Program-made: the position numbers and the translations under genes
In this document: positions 19,075 through 28,396 of the stretch, piece after piece
Position numbering within the stretch: position 1 is the first letter of the stretch
How the letters are laid out: every line of letters starts with the position of its first letter
NCBI GenBank assembly: GCA_009921265.1
Contig: RFYV01000001.1
Location: 62,001-126,000 of the forward strand
Direction of reading: 5' to 3'
Source: Betaproteobacteria bacterium
GTDB taxonomy: Bacteria; Pseudomonadota; Gammaproteobacteria; Burkholderiales; Burkholderiaceae_C
DNA length: 64,000 nt
Notes under the pieces: model-generated
Told to the model about the DNA's origin: nothing
Seen by the model: only the letters and a program-made list of their open reading frames with translations
Databases searched by the model: none

Positions 19075-20309
19075 GTACGCGTCCTCCATTACTCAGTTTG
19101 GATGAGGCTTTGCCTTTGTTGTTGGAGCGCGCTTTGCCTTTGCATGCGATTGAATCCCTTTCAACATTTGATGCTCATGCAAGGGTGCTGGCGCAAGATC
19201 TTATTTCGCAATTACAAGTCCCGCCTTTGGATAGCTCGTCGATGGACGGTTACGCCGTTCGATGCGCCGATGTGAAACAAGCGGGTGCGGTTCTTCAAGT
19301 GACACAACGCATTCCAGCGGGCTCGCAAGGAACTCCATTGCATGAAGGTCAAGCTGCGCGAATTTTTACGGGTGCCCCGATTCCCTCAGGTGCAGACGCG
19401 GTGGTGATGCAAGAAGATGTCAAAGATTTGGGTGATGGCCAAGTTGCCATCAATATCGTTCCACAAAAAAATCAATTGATTCGAAAAAGTGGTGAAGACA
19501 TACAGCATGACGCGCTTGTTTTAAAAAAAGGAAGGCGTTTAACACCTGCTGATTTGGGACTGGCCGCGAGTTTGGGCTTGGCTCAATTGCAAGTTGCCAA
19601 GCCTGTTCGCGTTGCTTTGCTTTCAACGGGCAATGAATTGGTGACGCCCGGTGATATTGCGCCCGATCAAATGCTGCCTGGAGCTATTTACAATTCAAAT
19701 CGATTTTTTTTAAAAATATTATTAGAAAAAACTGGTTGTGTCGTCACCGATTTAGGCATTGTTCCTGATCAACTCGAAGCAACAAAAAAGAATTTGCTTG
19801 AGGCGTCGCGCAATCATGATTTGATTTTGACCAGTGGTGGTGTGTCTGTTGGTGAAGAGGATCACATCAAGCCTGCAGTCACCGCATTGGGTGAGTTGCA
19901 TTTGTGGTCATTGGCAATCAAGCCTGGTAAGCCATTTGCGATGGGTCATATCAATAATGAATCCACACAAGCGCATTTCATGGGGTTACCAGGCAATCCT
20001 GTTTCTAGCTTCATCACTTTTTTATTGTTAGTTAGGCCCTTTTTGCTCAAGTTACAAGGGGCGAGCTATGTATTGCCACTGTCGCTTCCATTGCGTGCAG
20101 ATTTTGATTGGTTACGTCCCGATCGACGAAGAGAATTTTTGCGAGTCAAAATCAATGCAGCGAGAGGTTTGGATTTGTTTGAGAATCAAAGCTCTGGCGT
20201 TTTAACGTCGGTGAGTTGGGCCGATGGTGTGATCGATGTGCCTGCAGGGCATGCGATTCACAAAGGCGATAGCGTTTCTTTTATTTCATTTGCGCATTGG
20301 CACCTATGA
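19071..20309 (+). CDS. moeA: Molybdopterin molybdenumtransferase MoeA
   Basis: A 412-aa enzyme that inserts molybdate into adenylated molybdopterin. Motifs: PPLDSSSMDGYAVR, PAGSQGTPLHEGQAARIFTGAPIPSGADAVVMQED, STGNELVTPG, and the catalytic loop TSGGVSVGEEDHIKPA, with GLPGNPVSSF behind it. I place the start at TTG 19071, inside the mobB stop (TTGA), which gives the N-terminus MSTRPPLLSLDEALPLLLE; the frame is open further upstream only because it overlaps mobB. It overlaps moaD by 4 bp. Confidence 0.94.
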   Translation: MSTRPPLLSLDEALPLLLERALPLHAIESLSTFDAHARVLAQDLISQLQVPPLDSSSMDGYAVRCADVKQAGAVLQVTQRIPAGSQGTPLHEGQAARIFTGAPIPSGADAVVMQEDVKDLGDGQVAINIVPQKNQLIRKSGEDIQHDALVLKKGRRLTPADLGLAASLGLAQLQVAKPVRVALLSTGNELVTPGDIAPDQMLPGAIYNSNRFFLKILLEKTGCVVTDLGIVPDQLEATKKNLLEASRNHDLILTSGGVSVGEEDHIKPAVTALGELHLWSLAIKPGKPFAMGHINNESTQAHFMGLPGNPVSSFITFLLLVRPFLLKLQGASYVLPLSLPLRADFDWLRPDRRREFLRVKINAARGLDLFENQSSGVLTSVSWADGVIDVPAGHAIHKGDSVSFISFAHWHL

Positions 20310-20557
20310 AAATCACCGTTCGTTATTTTGCATCGATTCGTGAAGCCTTGGATTTCGGTAGCGAAGTTATTGAGACCGATGCAACTAACGTTTCTGAGTT
20401 GCGCGAGCAGTTGATGTTGCGCTCACCCTTGCATGCTCAAGCATTGGCCATCGATCGTGTGATTCGCGTTGCAGTTAATCAAAACCTGGTGAATATGGAT
20501 CATCCCATTGAACCAGCGAGCGAGGTGGCATTTTTTCCGCCTGTCACAGGCGGTTGA
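20306..20557 (+). CDS. moaD: Molybdopterin synthase sulfur-carrier subunit MoaD
   Basis: An 83-aa ubiquitin-fold protein (MKITVRYFASIREALDFGSE) that ends in the required Gly-Gly, here PPVTGG. The C-terminal glycine is adenylated, thiocarboxylated and then donates sulfur to precursor Z within molybdopterin synthase. The start ATG overlaps the moeA stop (ATGA). Its partner MoaE follows immediately. Confidence 0.95.
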   Translation: MKITVRYFASIREALDFGSEVIETDATNVSELREQLMLRSPLHAQALAIDRVIRVAVNQNLVNMDHPIEPASEVAFFPPVTGG

Positions 20558-20559
20558 CG

Positions 20560-21033
20560 ATGTGTTATTCGGTTGTCATTCAAGAAAAAGATTTTGACGT
20601 CAGCCAAGAGATGGCTTTACTGCGCGCGCTAGATCGCGGTGTAGGTGCGATTTGTTCTTTTGTAGGAACTGTTCGTGATCGCAATGAAGGCGCGCAAGTA
20701 TCAAGCATGGAACTTGAGCACTATCCGGGTATGACAGAAAAATCCATCGAAGCCATGATTGAATCTGCATTCAAGCGATTCGATATCTTGGGCGCACGCG
20801 TGATTCATCGCGTGGGATTACTTCAACCACTTGATCAAATTGTTTTGGTATTGGTGACCTCTGCCCATCGGGGTCAAAGCTTTCAAGCTTGCGAGTATTT
20901 AATGGATTACCTCAAAACTCAAGCGCCCTTTTGGAAAAAAGAAATAGCCCCCTCGGGCGCGCGTTGGGTTGACGCACGGGTGAGTGATGATCAGGCCTTG
21001 GAAAGATGGGGTATCGTCAGTCAAAACAGCTAA
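20560..21033 (+). CDS. moaE: Molybdopterin synthase catalytic subunit MoaE
   Basis: About 157 aa, with CSFVGTVRDRNEGAQVSSMELEHYPGM, the central RVIHRVGLLQPLDQIVLVLVTSAHRGQSF, and the active-site lysines in LKTQAPFWKKE. It converts cyclic pyranopterin monophosphate to molybdopterin together with MoaD. ATG 20560 is preferred; a TTG at 20554 overlapping the moaD stop is the alternative. It is the last gene of the seven-gene overlapping unit; clpB starts 119 bp later behind its own promoter. Confidence 0.94.
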   Translation: MCYSVVIQEKDFDVSQEMALLRALDRGVGAICSFVGTVRDRNEGAQVSSMELEHYPGMTEKSIEAMIESAFKRFDILGARVIHRVGLLQPLDQIVLVLVTSAHRGQSFQACEYLMDYLKTQAPFWKKEIAPSGARWVDARVSDDQALERWGIVSQNS

Positions 21034-21079
21034 TTGACCGCGTAAATACCATCTGCCTTGACTTGGATCAAGCGGTCAA
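21034..21079 (+). promoter_or_regulatory. Inverted repeat enclosing an FNR/CRP-like palindrome
   Basis: TTGACCGC (21034-21041) is mirrored by GCGGTCAA (21072-21079). Directly against the right arm lies TTGACTTGGATCAA (21058-21071), which matches the FNR consensus TTGAT-N4-ATCAA at nine of ten positions. It is located between the moaE stop and the clpB promoter. It may be an operator or a weak hairpin closing the moa operon; there is no T-run, so a terminator is not supported. Confidence 0.35.
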
Positions 21080-21093
21080 CCTGTGCTGGGTAT

Positions 21094-21121
21094 CTTGAAA
21101 TAGCTTAATTCGTCCTCAGGT
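21094..21121 (+). promoter_or_regulatory. Sigma-32-type heat-shock promoter of clpB
   Basis: CTTGAAA (21094-21100), a 13-nt spacer, then CCTCAGGT (21114-21121) fits the sigma-32 pattern CTTGAAA-N13-15-CCCCATNT. The -35 is perfect and the -10 partial. It ends about 30 bp before the clpB ATG. The same element with the same spacer length lies ahead of grpE in this window. Confidence 0.75.
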
Positions 21122-21152
21122 TAAGTACAACTATATTTCGAAGAGGCATTTC

Positions 21153-23753
21153 ATGCGGCTCGACAAACTCACAACCAAATTTCAAGAAGCGCTATCGGAC
21201 GCCCAAACGTTGGCGCTGGGGGCTGATCATGCGTATATCGAGCCCGCACATTTGTTGGTTGCGATGCTCAGGCAAGAAGATGGTCCCAAATCGCTATTAG
21301 AGCGTGCAGGTGCCAATGTGCAGGGCATGCTTATGACGGGCGAAGCTGCAATCGCTAAATTTCCAAAAGTGCAAAGTCAAGAACAAGTGCAAGTAGGGCG
21401 TGATTTGGTGGGTTTGATGCAAGGCGCAGAAAAAGAAGCGCTCAAACGCGGCGATCAATTTGTTGCCAGTGAATTGATATTGCTTGCGATGTGCGATAAC
21501 AAATCCGATGCCGGCAAATTGGTACGTGACCACGGACTTAATCGCAAATCATTAGAAGCTGCAATCACTGCTATTCGTGGCGGACAAAAAATGAATTCTG
21601 CCGAAAGTGAAGGTCAACGGGAATCGCTTAAAAAGTATTGCGTTGATTTAACCGAGCGCGCACGCATGGGCAAACTCGATCCTGTGATTGGACGCGATGA
21701 TGAAATTCGTCGTGCGATTCAAGTCTTGCAAAGACGCACAAAAAACAATCCTGTACTCATTGGTGAACCCGGTGTTGGCAAGACAGCAATTGTTGAAGGT
21801 TTGGCGCAACGTATTGTGTCGGGCGAAGTGCCCGAGTCGCTCAAAGGAAAACGTGTCTTGTCGCTCGACATGGCGGCATTACTAGCTGGTGCAAAATTCA
21901 GAGGTGAATTTGAAGAGCGACTCAAAACCGTTCTGAGTGAATTGGCTAAAGATGAAGGCCAAACCATTGTCTTTATCGATGAATTACATACCATGGTGGG
22001 TGCTGGCAAAGCAGAAGGTGCGATGGATGCGGGCAATATGCTCAAACCTGCATTGGCGCGCGGTGAATTGCATTGTGTTGGTGCAACCACTCTTGATGAA
22101 TACCGCAAGTACATTGAAAAAGACGCTGCACTCGAGCGTCGTTTTCAAAAAATCATTGTGGGCGAACCATCGGTTGAAGCCACCATCGCTATTTTGCGTG
22201 GCTTGCAAGAAAAATACGAAGTGCACCATGGTGTAGAGATTACCGATCCTGCCATTGTGGCAGCTGCTGAGTTATCGCACCGCTATATCACCGATCGTTT
22301 TTTGCCCGATAAGGCAATTGATTTGATCGACGAGGCTGCAGCCAAAATTAAAATTGAAATCGATTCAAAGCCTGAAGTGATGGATAAATTGGATCGCCGT
22401 ATTATTCAACTCAAAATCGAGCGCGAAGCGGTACGTAAAGAAAAAGACGAGTCTTCTCAAAAACGCATGGCTTTGATTGAAGAAGAAATAGTCAAACTCA
22501 CCAAAGAATATTCAGATCTTGAAGATATTTGGAAATCAGAAAAAGCCTCTGCTCAAGGCGGCGCGCAAATTAAAGAAGAAATTGATCGTTTGCGTTTTCA
22601 AATGGAAGAGCTCAAGCGCAAAGGTGATTTCAACCGAGTGGCAGAGTTGCAGTACGGACGCATTCCTGAGTTAGAAAAAAAACTCAAAGAAGCCAATGCC
22701 AAAGAATTGGGTGAGCACGCCAACCACCAACCGCGGTTGTTGCGAACTCAAGTGGGCGCAGAAGAAATTGCAGAAGTGGTGTCACGTGCCACGGGCATCC
22801 CCTTGTCTAAATTGTTACAAGGTGAGCGCGAAAAATTATTGCAAATGGAAGATAAATTGCATCAGCGCGTCGTCGGTCAAGACGAAGCGATTACTGCGGT
22901 TGCAAACGCCATTCGTCGCTCGCGTGCGGGCTTGAGCGATCCCAATCGCCCCACAGGCTCATTTTTATTTTTAGGCCCCACAGGCGTTGGCAAAACAGAA
23001 TTGTGCAAAGCATTGGCGGCATTTTTATTTGACACCGAAGAGCACATGATCCGAATCGACATGAGTGAATTCATGGAAAAACATTCGGTGAGCAAAATGA
23101 TTGGCGCGCCTCCTGGATATGTCGGTTATGACGAAGGTGGTTATCTAACTGAAGCAGTGCGTCGCAAACCTTATAGCGTGATCTTGCTCGATGAAATTGA
23201 AAAAGCACATCCCGATGTGTTTAACATTTTGTTACAAGTGTTGGATGATGGACGACTCACCGATGGTCAAGGTCGAACGGTTGATTTTAAAAATACGGTG
23301 ATTGTGATGACTTCCAATGTGGGCTCACCAATTATTCAAGGTATGCTTGGGCGAGACACCAGCGAAATCAAAGATGCAGTATGGGATGAACTCAAAACAC
23401 ATTTCAGACCCGAATTTTTAAATCGAATCGATGAAACGGTTGTATTTCATGCATTGGATGCGCAACATATTGAGAGCATTGCAGACATTCAATTGGGTAT
23501 TTTGATTGAGCGTTTGGCGCACATGGATTTATCCATGGAAGTTTCAAAAGCTGCTTTGGCCGAATTGGCCAAGGTAGGCTTTGATCCTATTTTTGGTGCC
23601 AGACCTCTGAAGCGAGCCATTCAGCAACGAATCGAAAATCCGCTGTCTAAATTACTCTTAGAAGGCAAATTTGGTCCCAAAGACACCATTGCTGTCTCGG
23701 TTGATCCAATTCGTGCGCCTGGAGAATTCACGTTTGCACTAAAAGATGGATAA
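21153..23753 (+). CDS. clpB: ATP-dependent disaggregase ClpB
   Basis: An 866-aa Hsp100 hexameric chaperone that extracts polypeptides from aggregates together with DnaK/DnaJ/GrpE. Order: N-terminal Clp domain (residues 1-145), first AAA+ module with Walker A GEPGVGKT near residue 210, the coiled-coil M-domain (about 400-525) that docks DnaK, second AAA+ module with [11 protein letters not shown] near 610, and a C-terminal D2-small domain ([18 protein letters not shown]). No ClpP-binding loop was noticed, as expected. The DnaK system partner is at 49.7-53.6 kb. Confidence 0.97.
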   Translation: MRLDKLTTKFQEALSDAQTLALGADHAYIEPAHLLVAMLRQEDGPKSLLERAGANVQGMLMTGEAAIAKFPKVQSQEQVQVGRDLVGLMQGAEKEALKRGDQFVASELILLAMCDNKSDAGKLVRDHGLNRKSLEAAITAIRGGQKMNSAESEGQRESLKKYCVDLTERARMGKLDPVIGRDDEIRRAIQVLQRRTKNNPVLIGEPGVGKTAIVEGLAQRIVSGEVPESLKGKRVLSLDMAALLAGAKFRGEFEERLKTVLSELAKDEGQTIVFIDELHTMVGAGKAEGAMDAGNMLKPALARGELHCVGATTLDEYRKYIEKDAALERRFQKIIVGEPSVEATIAILRGLQEKYEVHHGVEITDPAIVAAAELSHRYITDRFLPDKAIDLIDEAAAKIKIEIDSKPEVMDKLDRRIIQLKIEREAVRKEKDESSQKRMALIEEEIVKLTKEYSDLEDIWKSEKASAQGGAQIKEEIDRLRFQMEELKRKGDFNRVAELQYGRIPELEKKLKEANAKELGEHANHQPRLLRTQVGAEEIAEVVSRATGIPLSKLLQGEREKLLQMEDKLHQRVVGQDEAITAVANAIRRSRAGLSDPNRPTGSFLFLGPTGVGKTELCKALAAFLFDTEEHMIRIDMSEFMEKHSVSKMIGAPPGYVGYDEGGYLTEAVRRKPYSVILLDEIEKAHPDVFNILLQVLDDGRLTDGQGRTVDFKNTVIVMTSNVGSPIIQGMLGRDTSEIKDAVWDELKTHFRPEFLNRIDETVVFHALDAQHIESIADIQLGILIERLAHMDLSMEVSKAALAELAKVGFDPIFGARPLKRAIQQRIENPLSKLLLEGKFGPKDTIAVSVDPIRAPGEFTFALKDG

Positions 23754-23761
23754 TTCCATGA

Positions 23762-24979
23762 ATGAACACAACTGTTTTCAACGAAAAAATGGATTTGCGC
23801 AAAGATGTGCAAACCATCAGCGTGGTTTGCTTGGCGCATGCCACCTCTCATTTTGCACAATTGCTCCTGCCGTTGATGTTTCCTCTCTTTATCAAAGTAT
23901 TCGGATTTAATTACGCACAACTTGGTTTTTTAATGACCGTGTTTTTTGTGGTCTCTGGTATCGGTCAAACATCGTCGGGTTTTATTGTTGATAAATTAGG
24001 CCCTTTACCTGTGATGATCGCCAGTGTTGCGATCATGATGTTGGGATGTTTTTGGGCCTCGATTGCCAATAGTTATACAGACTTGGTTGGCGTCGCCGCA
24101 CTGTTGGGATTGGGTAATAGCTCTTTTCATCCCGTTGATTTCACCATTTTGAATCACCGAATATCCAACAAGCGTTTAGGTTATGCCTTCAGTGCGCATG
24201 GACTAACGGGTTATTTGGGTTGGACGGTCGCATCCTTATTTATGGTGGCGATGACGAGCGCATTTGGTTGGCACGTTGCATACGCTGGTGCTGGTGTTTT
24301 GTATTTGCTCACCTTGTGTATGGTTGTTGTGTATCGCGATTTACTTTACACCGATGCGCACAAAACACCACGCACCGCATTACAAGGCGTGGGATTTGAT
24401 TTTTTACGGTTTCCTGTGGTGTGGTGGTGCTTTGGATTTTTTATGTTCTCCACCATCACTCTTGCAGTGGTGCAAACTTTTTCTGTTTCTATTTTGCAAG
24501 CCGTTCATTTGGTGAGTTTTGAATCCGCTAATTTCACGCTCACCGCTTATTTGGTTTGCGCCGCTGCAGGTATGTTTTTAGGTGGATTTGTTTCGGCAAA
24601 ATTTAATCAATACAGCGAAAAAGTAGTTGCGATTTGCATGAGTGTTGGCGCATTGATGTTGTTGTTGTGCGCAACGGGATGGCTTGGGGGTATTGGCACC
24701 ATGATTGTGTTGGCATCAACGGGACTTGCTTTAGGAATTGGCGGGCCGTCGCGCGATATGCTGATTAAAAAAGCAACGCCCCAAGGTGCAACAGGACGTG
24801 TTTATGGTATGGTTTACTCAGGCCTTGATGTAGGCTTTGCCGTGTCGCCCGTGATCTTTGGCATGTTCATGGACAAAGGAATGTTTTATGCACCCTTGGT
24901 GGGTGCGGCCATGGCATTGGGCGTTGGCGTATTGATGGCGCTCAAAGTGGGCACTCAAATCGAATCGGATCGCGTTTAA
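23762..24979 (+). CDS. MFS transporter, Fsr/YnfM-like
   Basis: A 405-aa protein with about 12 hydrophobic helices. The N-terminal half has QTISVVCLAHATSHFAQLLLPLMFP and GQTSSGFIVDKLGPLPVM (the MFS loop 2-3 motif region), followed by NSSFHPVDFTILNHR, a pattern seen in the fosmidomycin-resistance (Fsr) branch. The late MFS motif GATGRVYGMVYSGLDVGFAVSP is clear. Substrate unknown. It starts 9 bp after the clpB stop and is followed 25 bp later by a ThDP enzyme, so it may be read through from clpB. Confidence 0.8.
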   Translation: MNTTVFNEKMDLRKDVQTISVVCLAHATSHFAQLLLPLMFPLFIKVFGFNYAQLGFLMTVFFVVSGIGQTSSGFIVDKLGPLPVMIASVAIMMLGCFWASIANSYTDLVGVAALLGLGNSSFHPVDFTILNHRISNKRLGYAFSAHGLTGYLGWTVASLFMVAMTSAFGWHVAYAGAGVLYLLTLCMVVVYRDLLYTDAHKTPRTALQGVGFDFLRFPVVWWCFGFFMFSTITLAVVQTFSVSILQAVHLVSFESANFTLTAYLVCAAAGMFLGGFVSAKFNQYSEKVVAICMSVGALMLLLCATGWLGGIGTMIVLASTGLALGIGGPSRDMLIKKATPQGATGRVYGMVYSGLDVGFAVSPVIFGMFMDKGMFYAPLVGAAMALGVGVLMALKVGTQIESDRV

Positions 24980-25003
24980 TTTTTAATTGTTGAAAGAGTT
25001 GTG

Positions 25004-26689
25004 ATGAGTAAACAAGCCGCAGGTCATTTATTGGTTGAATGCTTGGTTGAGCAAGGCGTTACCCATGCTTTTGGTGTGCCAGGTGAAAGCTACTTGGGTG
25101 TGCTCGATGGTTTTTATGCATACCGAGACAAGATTCAATTCATCATCACAAGACAAGAGGGCGGTGCAGCTTTCATGGCCGAGGCCGCAGGAAAATTAAC
25201 GGGTAGACCCGGTATTTGTTTTGTGACGCGCGGTCCTGGTGCGACCAACGCTTCAATTGGTGTGCATGCTGCGTTTCAAGACAGCACGCCGATGATTTTA
25301 TTTGTGGGCGATGTCGGTAGTGATTTTCGCGATCGCGAAGCCTTTCAAGAAATGGACTACAACACCTTTTTTGGACCCAATACTAAAGGAATGGCCAAAC
25401 GTGTGGAACGCATTGATGATCCCGAACGCATTCCTGAATACATGGCGCGTGCATTTGCAACAGCGATGAATGGCCGCCCTGGGCCCGTCGTGTTGGTCTT
25501 GCCAGAAGATATGCTGACTGAGATGGTTTCTGCCAGACCCACAACACGAGTAGAGCCTGTTCAAGCTTGGAGCGATCCTGGTGCCTTGCGTCAAATGCGT
25601 GAAATGTTGATGCAAGCTCAAAAACCTTTTGTGATTGCAGGTGGCGGCGGTTGGACGCCTCAAAGCGCGCAGGCCCTTCAACGATTTGCAGAAAATTGGA
25701 AATTGCCTGTGGGCAATGCATTTCGTTTTCAAGACACGTTTGACAACCACCACCCCTTGTATGCCGGAGATGTGGGTATCGGGCTCAATCCAAAACTTGC
25801 GCAACGCATCAAAGAAAGTGATTTGATTATTGCTATTGGTCCGCGATTAGGCGAGATGACAACAGGCGGCTACACATTGATGGAGGCCCCTCGCAGTCAA
25901 CAAAAACTCATTCACATTCATTCGAGTGCAGAAGAGCTCAATCGTGTTTTTCAAGCAGATTTGGCTATCTTAAGCACCATGAATGCCGCGGCGAGATCAC
26001 TCGAAGTTTTGAGCGCACCTGTTTCGGTTGTGTGGGAATCATGGAGCTCGCAAGCGCATACAGATTATTTGGGTAATCAAGTGCCACAACAGTTGCCAGG
26101 TGAAATAGACATGGCGGCCATTATTAAAACCATTAATCGATTGTTGCCCGATGATGCGGTGCTGACCAACGGCGCAGGAAATTTTGCCAGTTGGGTCCAT
26201 CGGTTCCATCAGCACCATGGACTTGCTAAGGGATTTAAAACTCAACTCGCGCCGACAGTCGGCTCCATGGGCTATGGTGTTCCAGCAGGTATCGCTGCAA
26301 ATATATTAACGGGTCGAACTGTTTTTACGATTGCAGGTGACGGCGATTTTTTGATGAATGGCCAAGAGTTGGCTACAGCTGTTCAATTTGGCGCAAAAAC
26401 CATTATTGTTTTGTTGAATAACGGGATGTATGGCACTATTCGCATGCATCAAGAAAAATATTATCCTGAGCATGTAAGCGGTTCAGATTTAAAAAATCCT
26501 GATTTTGTTGCCCTAGCAAAAGCGTATGGCTATGCAGGTACTCGTATCACAAAAACGCGAGAGTTTGAAAATTTTTTTAAAGAAGCATTAAAGCGAAGTG
26601 AAGGTACTTTAATTGAAGTGATGTTAAATCCAGAAGTGATTACGACACGCGGAACATTGAGCGCAATTAGAGAATTAGCAAAAAAATGA
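25004..26689 (+). CDS. Thiamine diphosphate-dependent enzyme, acetolactate-synthase-like
   Basis: A protein of about 561 aa with the three-domain layout of the ALS/POX/benzoylformate decarboxylase superfamily: N-terminal PYR domain (GVPGESYLGVLDGF, catalytic Glu in TRQEGGAAFMAEAAGKLTGRPG), a central transhydrogenase-like domain, and the C-terminal PP domain (GYGVPAGIAAN, and GDGDFLMNGQELATA with the Mg/ThDP motif ending in LLNN). It is not a clear IlvB: no ilvN follows and the FAD-type residues are uncertain. The reaction is a decarboxylation or carboligation of an unidentified 2-oxo acid. GTG 25001 could add one residue. Confidence 0.75.
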   Translation: MSKQAAGHLLVECLVEQGVTHAFGVPGESYLGVLDGFYAYRDKIQFIITRQEGGAAFMAEAAGKLTGRPGICFVTRGPGATNASIGVHAAFQDSTPMILFVGDVGSDFRDREAFQEMDYNTFFGPNTKGMAKRVERIDDPERIPEYMARAFATAMNGRPGPVVLVLPEDMLTEMVSARPTTRVEPVQAWSDPGALRQMREMLMQAQKPFVIAGGGGWTPQSAQALQRFAENWKLPVGNAFRFQDTFDNHHPLYAGDVGIGLNPKLAQRIKESDLIIAIGPRLGEMTTGGYTLMEAPRSQQKLIHIHSSAEELNRVFQADLAILSTMNAAARSLEVLSAPVSVVWESWSSQAHTDYLGNQVPQQLPGEIDMAAIIKTINRLLPDDAVLTNGAGNFASWVHRFHQHHGLAKGFKTQLAPTVGSMGYGVPAGIAANILTGRTVFTIAGDGDFLMNGQELATAVQFGAKTIIVLLNNGMYGTIRMHQEKYYPEHVSGSDLKNPDFVALAKAYGYAGTRITKTREFENFFKEALKRSEGTLIEVMLNPEVITTRGTLSAIRELAKK

Positions 26690-26793
26690 TTTGATAAGTT
26701 GTATTGTTATTTTTTAATAAACTGAACTGTGTAATCAGTATTTCTCACTAAGGGTTTGTATTTAATGCAAATTAACCTTTGGGTACAAATTAA

Positions 26794-27459
26794 ATGGAAT
26801 CAAGTAATATTAATCGACTCCATACGATTTCGAATAATTCAATTCATCAACAAGTAGACGAAAGAACCGATCGAAATAAGCGAAGTTCAAATATCCATTA
26901 AAAAAATAACGCTAACAGCGTTAAACTTTTTATAGAAAAAATATTTAGCGAGAACTTTGATAAAAAGGTTAAGAGGACTGGTTGCGAAAGCGTGATTATT
27001 GGGTATATATTAAAAATTGTTTACCAAGTGGCCCCTCAGATGATGTTGATATGCTTACTTGATAAAAATTTACCTAGTTTATTGATTTACTCAATTAATC
27101 TAGCCGCTTCACCATTAAGATCAACTCAATTCATTACGCATGAAGTGCTACAAACTCAAATTAGACGATCCAGCGTTGAAAAAAATAGCGATAAATTCAT
27201 CTCATCAAAGAATAGTGAGAATGGAGCATGTAATACTTCAATAATCAATGATATTGCGGCTTGTGCATTTGATCCTATTGAGTATTTTATTCAGTCTACT
27301 ATTGTGACTGTAGTAGAAATTTTCATACTAAATCCTTCAGTCGATGCGTTAAATAAGGTGATTGATAATAACTTTTCTAAAAAATTAGGATTTTATATTG
27401 AAATATTTATGAGAATTTGGGCTTTGTCTTTGGTGTTAAGTTATTTTAAAAATAAATAA
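26794..27459 (+). pseudogene. Interrupted hypothetical gene with internal TAA
   Basis: One reading frame stays open from ATG 26794 to the TAA at 27457 except for a single TAA at 26899-26901, 35 codons in. Read through, it would encode about 221 aa: a polar N-terminus (SNINRLHTISNNSIHQQ), then hydrophobic helices (IIGYILKIVYQVAPQMMLIC; STIVTVVEIFILNP; IWALSLVLSYF). The piece after the stop could also be translated alone from GTG 26992. The sequence is visibly AT-richer than the neighbouring genes and I recognise no family. Either a nonsense-mutated gene or a short hypothetical preceded by a chance frame. Confidence 0.5.
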
Positions 27460-27507
27460 ATGATGGGAACGCTTGTGATGGCAGAGGTGATAAATAACGA
27501 TCTATAA

Positions 27508-28306
27508 ATTATTTGTTGTTATACAAATGAAGAGGAAAATATTAAAATTTTTGGAAAGTCTGAAATAAAAAAATCTCGGAACTATTTATATTGAATTGAC
27601 GTTCATCGATGCGCTGGGAAAAAGCCCTCATTTGATTTTTTACGATTCCAGCTTTAAATATAGCGTGCCGTTAACGCGTTAACGAATGAAAATTGAGTGC
27701 TGGTTCCTATTTATAAAAATGCGATCAGGTGTGAAAACAGGTTGGGTAAAAATAATTTCAAATTTGGAGATAAAAATAGCATTGCTCGAGTATTCGGAAA
27801 GGGTGTGTCATGCTTAATTTTAATGGCGGATCTTGGTATGGTGTAAGGTGCTATTTTTGAGTCTAGTGCAAAACATAATAGTCAGGACTAGGTTAAGAAT
27901 CTTCTTTCTTTTCTTCTTGTTCCTTTAGTTAATTATTTCATTTACCAAACCTTGATTCTTGCTGGAGAAGCTAACGACGATGATTCGTTATTACAAAAAG
28001 CATCACAGTTTTTGCTATTTTCTAATTGCTGGACTTACGACGATGCTAAAAAAAATTAATACGTCAAAAAAGAAAACTGAACCATATAATGAAAAAGGTT
28101 TCCCAAGTTTAAAACATATGTTGACTAAAAATTTCAAAAACTCTGGAAGTCTTGATGAAATAAAAAAGCGTATTGCTGAAGCCACATTAATCGTTTCCGA
28201 TCTTCAAGAAAATAATCTGCATTATTTTGAAAATGAAAATTTATCAAAGCTGAAACAGCGTATTAAAGATCTTTTTGTAACTAACACGAATGCAGATGCG
28301 GGTTAA
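27508..28306 (+). pseudogene. Decayed coding region with several stops and frameshifts
   Basis: No intact gene, but protein-like text persists. Pieces: CCYTNEEENIKIFGKSEIKK (27508-27591), a shifted piece FIDALGKSPHLIFYDSSFKY (to 27679), then back in the first frame YKNAIRCENRLGKNNFKFGD and ARVFGKGVSCLILMADLGMV up to a TAA at 27844, a TAG at 27889, and VPLVNYFIYQTLILAGEAND through NCWTYDDAKK. At the A8 tract (28048-28055) the text passes to the next frame and continues as the Lys/Glu-rich tail ending at 28306 (EIKKRIAEATLIVSDLQENN). All three stop codons occur, so a recoded genetic code is not the explanation. It may be the 3' part of the same ancestral gene as 26794-27459. Family not recognised. 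Confidence 0.55.
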
Positions 28307-28396
28307 GGCAATCAACTTCCGTTAACTAAGAGCGATCTTATATAATTTACAATCGCAGCGGAGCGCAACAATAACGAAGTGGTCGAGCGCTATTGT

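Noticed and set aside
25004-26689. Acetolactate synthase large subunit (ilvB)
   Set aside because: No regulatory subunit gene follows and the context is an MFS transporter; only the superfamily is supported.
26992-27459. 155-codon hypothetical gene starting at GTG 26992
   Set aside because: The same frame is open back to ATG 26794 apart from one TAA, so the GTG is more likely internal to an interrupted gene; annotated as pseudogene instead.
27959-28306. 115-codon hypothetical gene starting at TTG 27959
   Set aside because: The first 30 codons are the wrong frame of a better coding-like stretch (YQTLILAGEANDDDS); only the part after the A8 tract looks real. Treated as a frameshifted fragment.
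26794-28306. Alternative genetic code or stop-codon readthrough in the AT-rich island
   Set aside because: TAA, TAG and TGA all interrupt the frame, frame changes also occur, and all neighbouring genes use stops normally.
28317-28396. Terminator hairpin AACAATA...TATTGTT downstream of the MBL gene
   Set aside because: The arms are short with a 17-nt loop and no T-run follows in either direction.
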